A model generated the notes under the pieces. It saw only the letters and a program-made list of their open reading frames with translations. It was not told where the DNA came from and did no database searches. Positions 45,951 through 57,000 of a DNA stretch of 64,000 bases are shown piece after piece. The translations under genes were made by a program, and so were the position numbers. Each line of letters starts with the position of its first letter. Position 1 is the first letter of the stretch. Origin of the DNA: Watersipora subatra. Its lineage: Eukaryota; Bryozoa; Gymnolaemata; Cheilostomatida; Watersiporidae. The stretch covers positions 37,737,143 through 37,801,142 of the forward strand of contig NC_088714.1 in the NCBI RefSeq assembly GCF_963576615.1, read 5' to 3'.

Positions 45951-46254
45951 GCCTTTACGGTAAGAACAACTCTACATTTAATGACTAGCTTAATATTTAG
46001 TAATGGCTTGCACCAGGTAAGGTTTCTCTCATTCCCAGCAAGGCATCTGCTAGAAGTTGTAGCGCCAGTAAGCAACATTCCTTGATAGCGAAGAAGCTTC
46101 ACTAGGCATATTTACTGTTGTTCCATGTACTGCTCAAGGCACATCAAACACTAAATCTCAGACGATCTACGAAATTTCTAGTTATCCAAATTTGGCTCAC
46201 TACGCAATTAAAGGAACTTGTCAGTATATTTAGTAATAAGTGATAAAACTTCAT

Positions 46255-46660
46255 AACATATCTGGGTGTCACCCTACAGACTGACCTCAAACTCGAAGAA
46301 ACATATCACAAAAAATCCTAAAGACCCGTAAGGTCCTCGGCATGCTGAAGTGTACTACATGATGACTTAAAACAGGACCATCTCATAGCAAATTCTAGCT
46401 TATGCAGACCAAATCTAGAATACACAGACATGGTGTGGCATCTTTAAAACATACTATAACTGATGTCGAGTAACTGATGTCGAGATATTGCGGAACAGTG
46501 CTATTAGATTCATAGACACGATGACCACAAAATCAGCATTTTGTGGCAAGCCAACATCCATTTTTGAGAACTTTAGATGCTTCCAGCAAAGCTTTTTTCG
46601 AAGAACTGTAGGAGGAATAAGAGGCCCAGGGGGAGCTAAACATGATCAGCGCGGTATAGC
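46255..46660 (+). mobile_element. LINE 3' fragment: RT thumb and C-terminus
   Basis: Plus-strand frames give LGVTLQTDLKLEE, SLCRPNLEYTDMVWH and DVEILRNSAIRFID, which are the conserved C-terminal RT blocks of Jockey/CR1-type LINEs (LGV-x-L...L, SLCRP-x-LEYA-x-VW, A-x-RF). Stops and shifts interrupt it. The open frame 46488-46886 begins in this fragment and then runs into unrelated sequence. Most of the element is missing (5' truncation, typical of LINEs). Confidence 0.65.
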
Positions 46661-46886
46661 TCAACCTCCTGGGCCAAATATATTACAGCATGCTGTTAAA
46701 TGTATGAGATTTAACAGCATGCATGGCACTCTCTACACCAACAGTGACAAAGTGTTCTACCAGACCAGAGGAAATGCAGAGCATAAATGGAGTATGCTGC
46801 GAGTCTGTATGCTCTATATTGTTATATGTATGCAAATAGATTGTTGGGTAGTATTGCGGTTTTATCAGTTTTTACACAGTGCGTAA

Positions 46887-47514
46887 CCATGAACTCTCTT
46901 AAATGTATGTCCAATTATTGCTTAATTATTAAAAAAGAAGTTTTTTGAATTATCTGAATAGGTTTACATGGAATTACTCACCTTTTTTTAGTAAGTTGAC
47001 GTCCAACTTGATTAAGGCAATTAACCCTAGTATGATAGCGGATAAGATGTTGAGTGTTGAAAAGGCATTTTAAAAATTGATTCTTCAACTTATAGCTGAA
47101 TGAGTGAATCTTCAGTCGGTTATTCAATCTTCATTGCCAAATGCTAATTTCTTTATGCGATACTCAAAAAGATAATTTTATTCAACGTTTTGATTTAGTT
47201 TAATATAAAACTTTATGACGAGTGCTATTTAAATTTTATAAAAACAATGTAATTTTGAGAGAATATGAGCAGCTTTGTACTGAGTTAGCTGATTGTTTAT
47301 TCCGAACGCAACAACCATTCACAGTGAGGCTCTGCTAAAGCTAGACCTATGACATTGCCAATAACTGGAAACATGTTTTAATTGTAAAAATAACGTCAGT
47401 ATGTGGATTACAACAGTATGTGGAATAAAGGTGCATGAGATCACGGTGGGGGTGCATGATCAGTCTACCCTAGCAGCAACTGGCAGACACTGACAACAAT
47501 GAGAGACCATTGCC
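46887..47514. other. AT-rich spacer, nothing recognised
   Basis: No domain-bearing frame, RNA or repeat was recognised. Confidence 0.5.
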
Positions 47515-47935
47515 GTTGCTGACAGGCATGTACTGCTCTGAAAGACAATCATGTTACTAACAGGCATGTACTGCTCTGAGAGACATCATGTTACTAACAG
47601 GCGTGTGTATTGCTCTGAGAGACAATCATGTTACTGACAGGCATGTACTGCTCTGAAAGACAATCATGTTACTAACAGGCATGTATTACTCTGAGAGACA
47701 ATCATGTTACTAACAGGCATGTATTGCTCCGAGAGACAATTATGTTACTGACAGGCATGTATTACTCTGAGAGACAATCATATTACTAACAGGCATGTAT
47801 TACTCTGAGAGACAATCATGTTACTAACAGGCATGTATTGCTCTGAGAAACAATCATGATACTGACAGGCATGTATTGCTCTGAGAAATAATCATGATAC
47901 TGACAGGCATGTATTACTCTTAAAGACAAATGCAT
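47515..47935. repeat. 38-bp minisatellite, about 11 units
   Basis: Unit ACAGGCATGTATTGCTCTGA followed by GAGACAATCATGTTACTA, with small variants. Confidence 0.92.
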
Positions 47936-48524
47936 GACCAGCAGAGAGCATTAGGAACAGTCATGTCAAACTCCAATGGGATATGTACATAAAAACAAAC
48001 TATCGTGGTATTGAATACGGAGGACAATAGAGTTACCATAATTAACATTGCCAGCAGAAAGACTAGTTTAAAAAATGCAACTAGCTCACTCCTGGAATTC
48101 TGAATACACTCTGTAATACTGAACATTCTAGAATATACAGTATGTTGTAATCATTGTTTTGTTTCGAATGAGATTTGTACACAGTAAGAATATACATGTA
48201 CTTGTATATACATGCATGGTAATCTTACATGCATGATAAATCATGGTGAATCAATTAAGAAGCGAAAAACTAGATCAGCAATGATAAATAGTTGCAGCCA
48301 AATTTTCATATCAAACAGAGATTGGCAAGAAGAGAGCCTAAATATTTACACAGATTTAATAAGTTTTAGATTGGTTAAACTTTTTATACCATAGACATGC
48401 TACGAAATCGCTTTCTCTATTTTCTTACATGTTTCACACTGAAACCGCTTGACACAGTAAACTTTTTCTTAGTTTCTCATAATCTCTTGAGTGAGTTTTC
48501 TTTATATCACGCACTAGTCTCCCG

Positions 48525-48656
48525 GCAGTCTAGTTGGGAGTGAGAGATCGTCAGGAGTGTCGATAAAGTAGTCTAGTAGGGAGTGAGAGATCGTCAGGTG
48601 TGTCGATAAAGTAGTCTAGTTGGGAGTGAGAGATCGTCAGGTGTGTCGATAATGCA
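48525..48656. repeat. 43-bp repeat, 3 units
   Basis: Three units of GTCTAGT[TA]GGGAGTGAGA followed by GATCGTCAGGTGTGTCGATAA and AGTA; the second and third differ at one or two bases. Confidence 0.9.
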
Positions 48657-48694
48657 CATAACGTAAGTAGCTGCACAATGATTCAGAAGCGCTT

Positions 48695-48845
48695 GAAGGC
48701 GATGGACTGGTGCAGGTGTTAGGGCTGTCAGTCTACCAAGCTGAATGTCATGAAGTTCAGTCTCGTTCAAAGCTATCTTTTATTCTCACCTCGAACGCTG
48801 ACGACTGACAGACAGACAGACACCTTTATTATTGTGAAGATATGT
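48695..48845 (+). mobile_element. SINE-like unit with GACA tail
   Basis: GGACTGGTGCAGGTGTTAGG, AAGTTCAGTCTCGTTC and a GACAGACAGACAGACACC tail. It aligns with 31060-31175, and its tail resembles the SINEs at 805 and 32365, linking the subfamilies. Confidence 0.55.
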
Positions 48846-48929
48846 TTTTGTTTTACTCAATTTTAGACGAATACAATATGTTATAATTATTAATTTCTAT
48901 ATTAATTATTAATACAATTATATACTTAG

Positions 48930-49780
48930 CATCATAGACCTAGCTGCATAGACCTAGCGACATAAACCTAGCTGCATAGACCTTGCAGCGTAGACCTTGC
49001 AGCGTAGATCCTGCAGCATAGACCTAGCAGCATAGACCTTGCAGCATAGACCTAGCAGCATAGACCTTGCTGCATAGACCTTGCAGCATAAACCTTGCAG
49101 CATAGACCTTGCAGTATAGAACTTGCAGTATAGAACTTGCTGCATAAGCCTTACAGCATAGACCCAGCAGCATAGACCTTGCAGCATAGACCTAGCAGCA
49201 TAGACCTTGCAGCATAGACCTACCTGCATAGACCTAGCAGCATAGACCTAGCAGCATACACCTAGCATCATAGACCTTGCAGTATAGAACTTGCTGCATA
49301 GGCCTTACAGCATAGACCCAGCAGCATAGACCTTGCAGCATAAACCTAGCAGCATAGACCTAGCAGCATAGACCCTGCAGCATAGACCTACCTGCATAGA
49401 CCTTGCAGCATAGACCTAGCAGCATAGACCTAGCAGCATAGACCTAGCTGCATAGACCTTGCAGCATAGACCTTGCAGCATAGACCTAGCATCATAGACC
49501 TTGCAGTATAGAACTTGCTGCATAGACCTTGCAGCATAGACCTAGCATCATAGACCTTGCAGTATAGAACTTGCTGCATAGGCCTTACAGCATAGACCCA
49601 GCAGCATAGACCTTGCAGCATAGACCTAGCAGCATAGACCTTGCAGCATAGACCTACCTGCATAGACCTAGCAGCATAGACCTAGCAGCATACACCTAGC
49701 GACATAGACCTTGCAGCATAGACCTAGCAGCATAGACCTAGCAGCATACACCTAGCAGCATAGACCTTGCAGCATAGAAA
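48930..49780. repeat. 14-bp minisatellite, about 60 units
   Basis: Units AGCAGCATAGACCT and TGCAGCATAGACCT alternate irregularly. A rare block with CAGTATAGAACTTGCTGCAT then GCCTTACAGCATAGACCC recurs near 49127, 49285 and 49565, showing higher-order duplication. Confidence 0.95.
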
Positions 49781-49899
49781 GATGTAAAAAATCAACTTAA
49801 CATGTAGTTGAAATTGTGCTCTTCTCTAAACTTAATGTAAAAGTTCTGTAATCAACCAAATGGAAGAGATAAGAGAAAAGGAAAAAGTTGTCAATACAA

Positions 49900-50090
49900 A
49901 GTCATAATACAATACAAAGTCATAATACAATACAGAGACATAATACAATACAAAGACATAATACAATACAAAGACATAATACAATACAAAGACATAATAC
50001 AATACAAAGACATAATACAATACAAAGACATAATACAATACAAAGACATAATACAATACAAAGACATAATACAATACAAAGACATAATAC
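49900..50090. repeat. 18-bp minisatellite, about 11 units
   Basis: Unit ATAATACAATACAAAGAC, almost invariant; the first two units carry AAAGTC. Divisible by three and stop-free in several frames, so short open frames of HNTIQR and LYYVFV repeats appear. Homogeneity suggests recent expansion. Confidence 0.95.
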
Positions 50091-50641
50091 CACAGTTACT
50101 GCACTGCCATTAAATTAAAAAATCAAGTTTTAGCTGTTTTTTAACGGCCAAAAAGGCGAGTTTGGGAAGATCTTAGAACTGATTAGGTTATTGCATTTAC
50201 ATGTAGGTCACATGCATTTTTCTTTTGGTGTAATGTAAAATCTCTATTAAGTAAACGTTCTCATAATGAATAATTAACATTGTAGGGGAGTCTACAGTAT
50301 TCATGAGGGAAAGTTAACCAGGAAGTACCAAATTCATTGTGCAAAAAACGTAGCGGCAATGTCCCAAAGTAATACATATGGCTGACAATTTGTACATATA
50401 TAAGGATAGATACATAAAAATCGACTATCGTTGCTAGCGATTATGCCGCACCATTTGTCTGTTCACTACGATTATTACCTTTTCAATCTTCAGAATGACA
50501 TGCCATCAACTAGATTAACAAACAACCATTACTCGAAGTGTCACCAACTGATCAGTCTTCTACCTTTACATTTAACACCAATTAACTTTTTATCATGGGA
50601 GCGGATAATCAACAATCTTGTCTCATATAAACTAAATATAC
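50091..50641. other. Intron-like spacer with an orphan TIR-like end
   Basis: TACTGTAGACTCCCCTACAA (minus strand, about 50279-50300) resembles the TIR at 29234, but no partner end was found. Otherwise nothing was recognised. Confidence 0.4.
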
Positions 50642-50865
50642 CTTTTTCAGGCGCCTTAGGTGGCTGGGCGCAGGCTGTAATCATGTTTTTATAGTCAACA
50701 TCCCAAGTGAAGAGTGACAACTCCTGAAGAGCCTGAATCATCTCTGTGTAAAGTTTTCTGTCAGCAACAACCTTTGACCTCAGGTATGAATCTTCATTGT
50801 AGTATTTATCCATGAGCTGTGGATTATGCGTAAGAATGGAGAGCCAGAAATCCAGGCACTGGAAG
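50642..50865 (-). CDS. Internal exon of a minus-strand gene, possibly RUN-domain-like
   Basis: Acceptor GATGTTGCAG before 50865 and donor G|GTATAT below 50642. The frame encodes about 74 residues: FQCLDFWLSILTHNPQLMDK, YYNEDSYLRSK, LYTEMIQALQELSLFTWDVD and ITACAQPPKAPEK. The W-x6-HNP, YY-x-DSxLR pattern and amphipathic helices recall the C-terminal helices of RUN domains, but this is a weak visual match. Normal amino-acid composition in an AT-rich, repeat-filled area supports a real exon. The rest of the gene lies partly outside what can be read; 44622-44758 may be its last exon. Confidence 0.5.
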
Positions 50866-50908
50866 CTGCAACATCAGTTATGCAATGCTTGCTCAGCATC
50901 TCTATATA

Positions 50909-50961
50909 AGCACATTATAGAAGTGCATTATAATTATTATAATGCACTTCTATAATGTGCT
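50909..50961. repeat. Near-perfect palindrome, 26-bp arms
   Basis: AGCACATTATAGAAGTGCAT (plus TATAAT) at 50909-50934 is the exact reverse complement of 50936-50961 with a single-base centre. It is followed by an AT-only run to 50990 that borders the dispersed TIR repeat. It could extrude a cruciform. Confidence 0.9.
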
Positions 50962-50993
50962 ATATTATATTATAATATAATATAATTATACTA

Positions 50994-52365
50994 GAAATTC
51001 TCCTGTCATACGGCCCACAACCAAAGTGATATTGGAAAAAAGAAAGGGTACTGATGGTTGAGAAATGCAATAATAGCAGTCAAATGGCACTGCAGTGCGA
51101 TAGGAGAACTGCAATGGTAGCTGTAATGTACTGGGTGTGGGTGTTATTATATACAACAAACAGCAATAATGAAAGGAAAAGATTATATGTTTATATCTCT
51201 CCCCCTGCAATAGGAGAAATGCAATATTGGCCAATATTAGAAGTAAAATGCACTGATATTATTAGAATAACCAATATTATTAATATAGTAATAATAGAAA
51301 ACCAATGCACAATTTTGTTTACAATTCCAAACGTCATAGCTTACAATATCAAGAAGTTGTGGTATTTATATAGATCTTTAGAAAATCTATTTAAAAACGT
51401 GTTTGGTCATGACAAACAGCAATAATGAAAGGAAAAGATTATAGGTTTATATCTCTCCCCTGCAATAGGAGAAATGCAATATTAGAAGTAAAATGCACTG
51501 ATATTATTAGAATAACCAATATTATTAATATAGTTTTACAAAAATAATAGAAAACCAGTTCACAATTTTGTTTACATTTCAAAACGTCATAGCTAACAAT
51601 ATCAAGAAGTTGTGATATTTATATAGATTTTTAAAACATCTATTTAACAAAACTATATAGAAAAAATAATAACAGTAACATACTGCCCAGCATCGATGTT
51701 GTTAGTGTGACTATAAGACTTCAATAGTCATCCAAACTTATAATTAAATGTTGTAATAATCTCATGAGAATCATCAGAAAAAAATAGCATCGTCATTTCC
51801 TTTACTTTCACTGCTTTGGACATCAGTTAGAATACCAAAGTACTCAAAAAAGTTTTTAAAACGTCAGTTACTTTGAAATCGGCAAAAAAGAAACGATTTC
51901 TGTACTTCTACGTTAATTACAGAAACCTTCGGCAATTCGACAATGCTATAGACTGGTGAAATGCGCACGTTATTTTTTTGTGAAATGCGCATGACTTAAT
52001 GATTCTATTCTCTGTCGCTCGGCGTTTCGTTTGCCGGTCTTAATTTTGATAAAAGTAAGGCTTGGCCAGTTTTAATAAAGATTTTTGGCCGAATTAATCT
52101 GTCTATTCATGTATAATCCGATCAGATGGGTTAGTTATAAGATATTGTGGCAACCTTTCAAAGACTTGGTAACATATTTAAATAGGTTTATATGTGTTTT
52201 GTATCGTTATTTTACTTCAGCGACTCTACAAAAAATGGTAAAATTTGTTGATGAGATTTGGATGCAAGGGTTTGCGACGTTGTTGATGAATAATTTTCGT
52301 AAGTTGTGTGCACATGCATTTATCATAAAAACTCAAACTTCGCTCAGCTCGTTTGGTCGTGGGAC
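50994..52365. mobile_element. Non-coding TIR element, dispersed repeat copy 2
   Basis: It begins TACTAGAAATTCTCCTGTCA followed by GGCCCACAACCAAAG and ends near CGTTTGGTCGTGGGA, as in copy 1 (20350-21985). The right half (52005-52365) matches 21580-21955 closely. A 235-bp internal tandem duplication (51162-51405 and 51417-51650) with AACAGCAATAATGAAAGGAA is specific to this copy. No transposase. Confidence 0.65.
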
Positions 52366-53364
52366 AATTGTAAGCACATTATTTAGGCAAGACACATTTG
52401 ATGGAGGCCAACTCAAATCCAGCTACCAGCAGACCATGGTGTTAACTTGATGATGAAAATGATATTAAAATACTTGACACAGGGTAAATTTTATTTCAGA
52501 CTCTAAATGGTTCAAAGCTGTCGGAATGTTTTCTACTTTGGAGTATTTTATGAGATGAAAATATTGGAGTATTATATGTTAGTAACCATATATAATATGT
52601 GAGTACTATATGTTAGTAACTATATATAATATGTGAGTACTATATGTTAGTAGCCATATATAATATTTAAGGGGCACAGTTGCTGTATCTTATGTTTAAG
52701 GGCAGCCATATTTTAAACTCTCTCTCTCACTGTGATACCCTCACTATTAATACTAATTAGCAGAAAGCTATGCTAATGCAAGATGCTATGTCTGTGTTTG
52801 ATATGCTGAGCTACTACCAGTACAGGTGCCTGGTTACACAACTGCCAGCCTTCTGGCTACTAATCACATGTACATGTACAAGATTATCCATGTACTGTAA
52901 AACCTCTATTTGAACGCCATGGCCCTCCACTTTTCAACACTTTTCTTAGAGTGACGCTTTATTAGAGGCGATGTTCAAATAAAGAGTGGCGTTGTATTTT
53001 TGAGGCAAGACACAACATGAGGCATGAGGTATACCATGACACAAAGCAAGACACAACATAAGGTATACCATGACACGAGGCAAGACGCGACAAGAGTCTG
53101 TTATTTGAAATTTGTTGTGCTGAGAAATGCTTTAAACTGGCTGCCTAAAGAAGTGGTTCTAACCCTTACTTCAAACACAGGTGATTAGGTGGAAATGCCA
53201 ATGATAATGTGAGTGATGAGAGTCAGCGATAGCAATTTGTTGATAAGGTGAGGCTGATGCTCAACTACATTATATGACCTCTAAATAGTAACACAATCGA
53301 CAGCAACTCTCCGGGATGATATACAGGCAGATGAAGTCTAGTGCACTGCATAGTAATTACATAC
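52366..53364. other. Spacer with short repeats and a TIR-like end
   Basis: A 34-bp unit GTGAGTACTATATGTTAGTA is present about three times (52565-52668). ACTGTAAAACCTCTATTTGA at 52896 resembles a mariner-type TIR without a found partner. A GGCAAGACACAACAT-type repeat occurs near 53005-53095. No gene. Confidence 0.5.
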
Positions 53365-53738
53365 ATGTAGATATGATAGAGTATAGACTATGAATAGATA
53401 TGTAGATATGATAGAGTATAGACTATGAATAGATATGTAGATATGATAGAGTGTAGACTATGAATAGATATGTAGATATGATAGAGTATAGACTATGAAT
53501 AGATATGTAGATATGATAGAGTATAGACTATGAATAGATATGTAGATATGATAGAATATAGACTATGAATAGATATGTAGATATGATAGAGTATAGACTA
53601 TGAATAGATATGTAGATATGATAGAGTGTAGACTATGAATAGATATGTAGATATGATAGAGTATAGACTATGAATAGATATGTAGATATGATAGAGTATA
53701 GACTATGAATAGATATGTAGATATGATAGAGTGTAGAC
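53365..53738. repeat. 35-bp minisatellite, about 11 units
   Basis: Unit ATATGTAGATATGATAGAGT followed by ATAGACTATGAATAG. Only single-base differences (GTATAG/GTGTAG, AGAGT/AGAAT) separate the units. Confidence 0.95.
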
Positions 53739-54055
53739 TATGCTGATGTTAATTATTAAACAACTAGGAGAGCAGAGAACTTCAAAGAATTCTGCAGTTT
53801 TGTTTCATCTTTCACCTTCACTCAGCAACTTGCAGGTTTATCAAGGAACAAACAAATTATCTGTATTTATTTTTATTTAAAAATCTTTTGATTATATGAA
53901 GCCAATGTTAATGCTGGTTACTAGTCTTAGCTCTAGGACGCAGATCAATATTGTCATAACAATTACCACTATTGCTGCAACCACTAGTTCCTCAGAGATA
54001 TAATCTCAATTTATGCTATCTTAGAGCTCTATCTGGCACGACTAGTTGACTCACT
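53739..54055. other. Unique spacer before the 15-bp satellite
   Basis: No gene or repeat recognised. The last 40 bases already contain ACTAGT motifs, the probable seed of the array. Confidence 0.5.
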
Positions 54056-57000
54056 AGTACTAGTTCACTGCTATTAAGTTCACTGCTATTAAGTTCACTG
54101 CTATTAAGTTCGATACTAGCAAGTTCGCCACTAGTAAGTTCGCTACTAGTAAGTTCGCTACTAGTAAGTTCGCTACTAGTAAGTTCGCTACTAGTAAGTT
54201 CGCTACTAACAAGTTCGCTACTAATAAGTTCGCCACTAGTAAGTTCGCTGCTAGTAAGTTCGCTACTAGTAAGTTCGCTACTAGTAAGTTCGCTACTAAC
54301 AAGTTCGCTACTAACAAGTTCGCTACTAACAAGTTCGCTACTAGTAAGTTCGCTACTAGTAAGTTCGCTGCTAATAAGTTCGCTGCTAGTAAGTTCGCTG
54401 CTAGTAAGTTCGCTACTAGTAAGTTCGCTACTAATAAGTTCGCTACTAATAAGTTCGCTACTAATAAGTTCGCTAATAGTAAGTTCGCTACTAGTAAGTT
54501 CGCTACTAGTAAGTTCGCTGCTAATAAGTTCGCTGCTAGTAAGTTCGCTACTAGTAAGTTCGCTACTAGTAAGTTCGCTACTAGTAAGTTCGCTACTAGT
54601 AAGTTCGCTACTAGTAAGTTCGCTACTAGTAAGTTCGCTACTAATAAGTTCGCTACTAACAAGTTCGCTACTAACAAGTTCGCTACTAACAAGTTCGCTA
54701 CTAACAAGTTCGCTACTAACAAGTTCGCTACTAACAAGTTCGCTACTAACAAGTTCGATACTAACAAGTTCGATACTAACAAGTTCGATACTAACAAGTT
54801 CGCTACTAACAAGTTCGATACTAACAAGTTCGCTACTAACAAGTTCGCTACTAACAAGTTCGATACTAACAAGTTCGATACTAACAAGTTCGATACTAAC
54901 AAGTTCGCTACTAACAAATTCGATACTAACAAGTTTGATACTAACAAGTTCGATACTAACAAGTTCGCTACTAACAAGTTCGATACTAACAAGTTCGATA
55001 CTAACAAGTTCGCTACTAACAAGTTCGCTACTAACAAGTTCGCTACTAACAAGTTCGCTACTAACAAGTTCGCTACTAACAAGTTCGCTACTAACAAGTT
55101 CGCTACTAACAAGTTCGCTACTAACAAGTTCGATACTAACAAGTTCGATACTAACAAGTTCGCTACTAGTAAGTTCGCTACTAGTAAGTTCGCTACTAGT
55201 AAGTTCGCTACTAATAAGTTTCCTACTAATAAGTTCGCTACTAATAAGTTCGCTACTAATAAGTTCGCTACTAACAAGTTCGCTACTAACAAGTTCGCTA
55301 CTAACAAGTTCGCTACTAACAAGTTCGCTACTAACAAGTTCGCTACTAACAAGTTCGATACTAACAAGTTGGATACTAACAAGTTCGCTACTAGTAAGTT
55401 CGCTACTAGTAAGTTCGCTACTAGTAAGTTCGCTACTAATAAGTTCGCTACTAGTAAGTTCGCTACTAATAAGTTTCCTACTAATAAGTTCGCTACTAAT
55501 AAGTTCGCTACTAATAAGTTCGCTACTAATAAGTTCGCTACTAATAAGTTCGCTACTAACAAGTTCGATACTAACAAGTTCGCTACTAGTAAGTTCGCTA
55601 CTAATAAGTCCGTTACTAATAAGTTCGCTACTAATAAGTTCGCTACTAATAAGTTCGCTACTAATAAGTTCGCTACTAACAAGTTCGATACTAACAAGTT
55701 CGCTACTAGTAAGTTCGCTACTAGTAAGTTCGCTAATAATAAGTTCGCTACTAATAAGATCGCTACTAATAAGTTCGCTACTAATAAGTTTCCTACTAAT
55801 AAGTTCGCTAATAATAAGTTTCCTACTAATAAGTTTCCTACTAATAAGTTTCCTACTAATAAGTTCGCTACTAATAAGTTTCCTACTAATAAGTTCGCTA
55901 CTAATAAGTCCGTTACTAATAAGTTCGCTACTAATAAGTTCGCTACTAATAAGTTCGCTACTAACAAGTTCGATACTAACAAGTTCGCTACTAGTAAGTT
56001 CGCTACTAGTAAGTTCGCTAATAATAAGTTCGCTACTAAAAAGTTCGCTGCTAATAAGTTCGCTACTAATAAGTTCGCTGCTAATAAGTTCGCTACTAAT
56101 AAGTTCGCTACTAATAAGTTCGCTACTAATAAGTTCGCTACTAGTAAGTTCGCTAATAATAAGTTCGCTACTAAAAAGTTCGCTGCTAATAAGTTCGCTG
56201 CTAATAAGTTCGCTACTAATAAGTTCGCTACTAATAAGTTCGCTAATAATAAGTTCGCTACTAATAAGTTTCCTACTAATAAGTTTCCTACTAATAAGTT
56301 CGCTACTAGTAAGTTCGCTGCTAACAAGTTTCCTACTAATAAGTTTCCTACTAATAAGTTCACTGCTAATAAGTTCGCTACTAATAAGTTCGCTACTAAT
56401 AAGTTTCCTACTAACAAGTTCGCTACTAATAAGTTCGCTACTAATAAGTTCGCTACTAATAAGTTCGCTACTAATAAGTTTCCTACTAATAAGTTTCCTA
56501 CTAATAAGTTTCCTACTAATAAGTTTCCTACTAATAAGTTTCCTACTAATAAGTTTCCTACTAATAAGTTTCCTACTAATAAGTTCGCTGCTAATAAGTT
56601 CGCTACTAATAAGTTCGCTACTAATAAGTTCGCTACTAATAAGTTCGCTGCTAATAAGTTCGCTGCTAATAAGTTCGCTGCTAATAAGTTCGCTACTAAT
56701 AAGTTCGCTACTAATAAGTTCGCTAATAATAAGTTCGCTACTAATAAGTTCGCTACTAATAAGTTCGCTACTAATAAGTTCGCTACTAATAAGTTCGCTA
56801 CTAGTAAGTTCGCTACTAGTAAGTTCGCTAATAATAAGTTCGCTGCTAATAAGTTCGCTGCTAATAAGTTCGCTGCTAATAAGTTCGCTACTAATAAGTT
56901 CGCTACTAATAAGTTCGATACTAATAAGTTCGCTACTAGTAAGTTCGCTACTAATAAGTTCGCTACTAATAAGTTCGCTACTAATAAGTTCGCTACTAGT

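Noticed and set aside
46488..46886. A 132-codon plus-strand gene
   Set aside because: Its start reads as the C-terminal part of a LINE reverse transcriptase continuing from 46255, and the rest has no family features.
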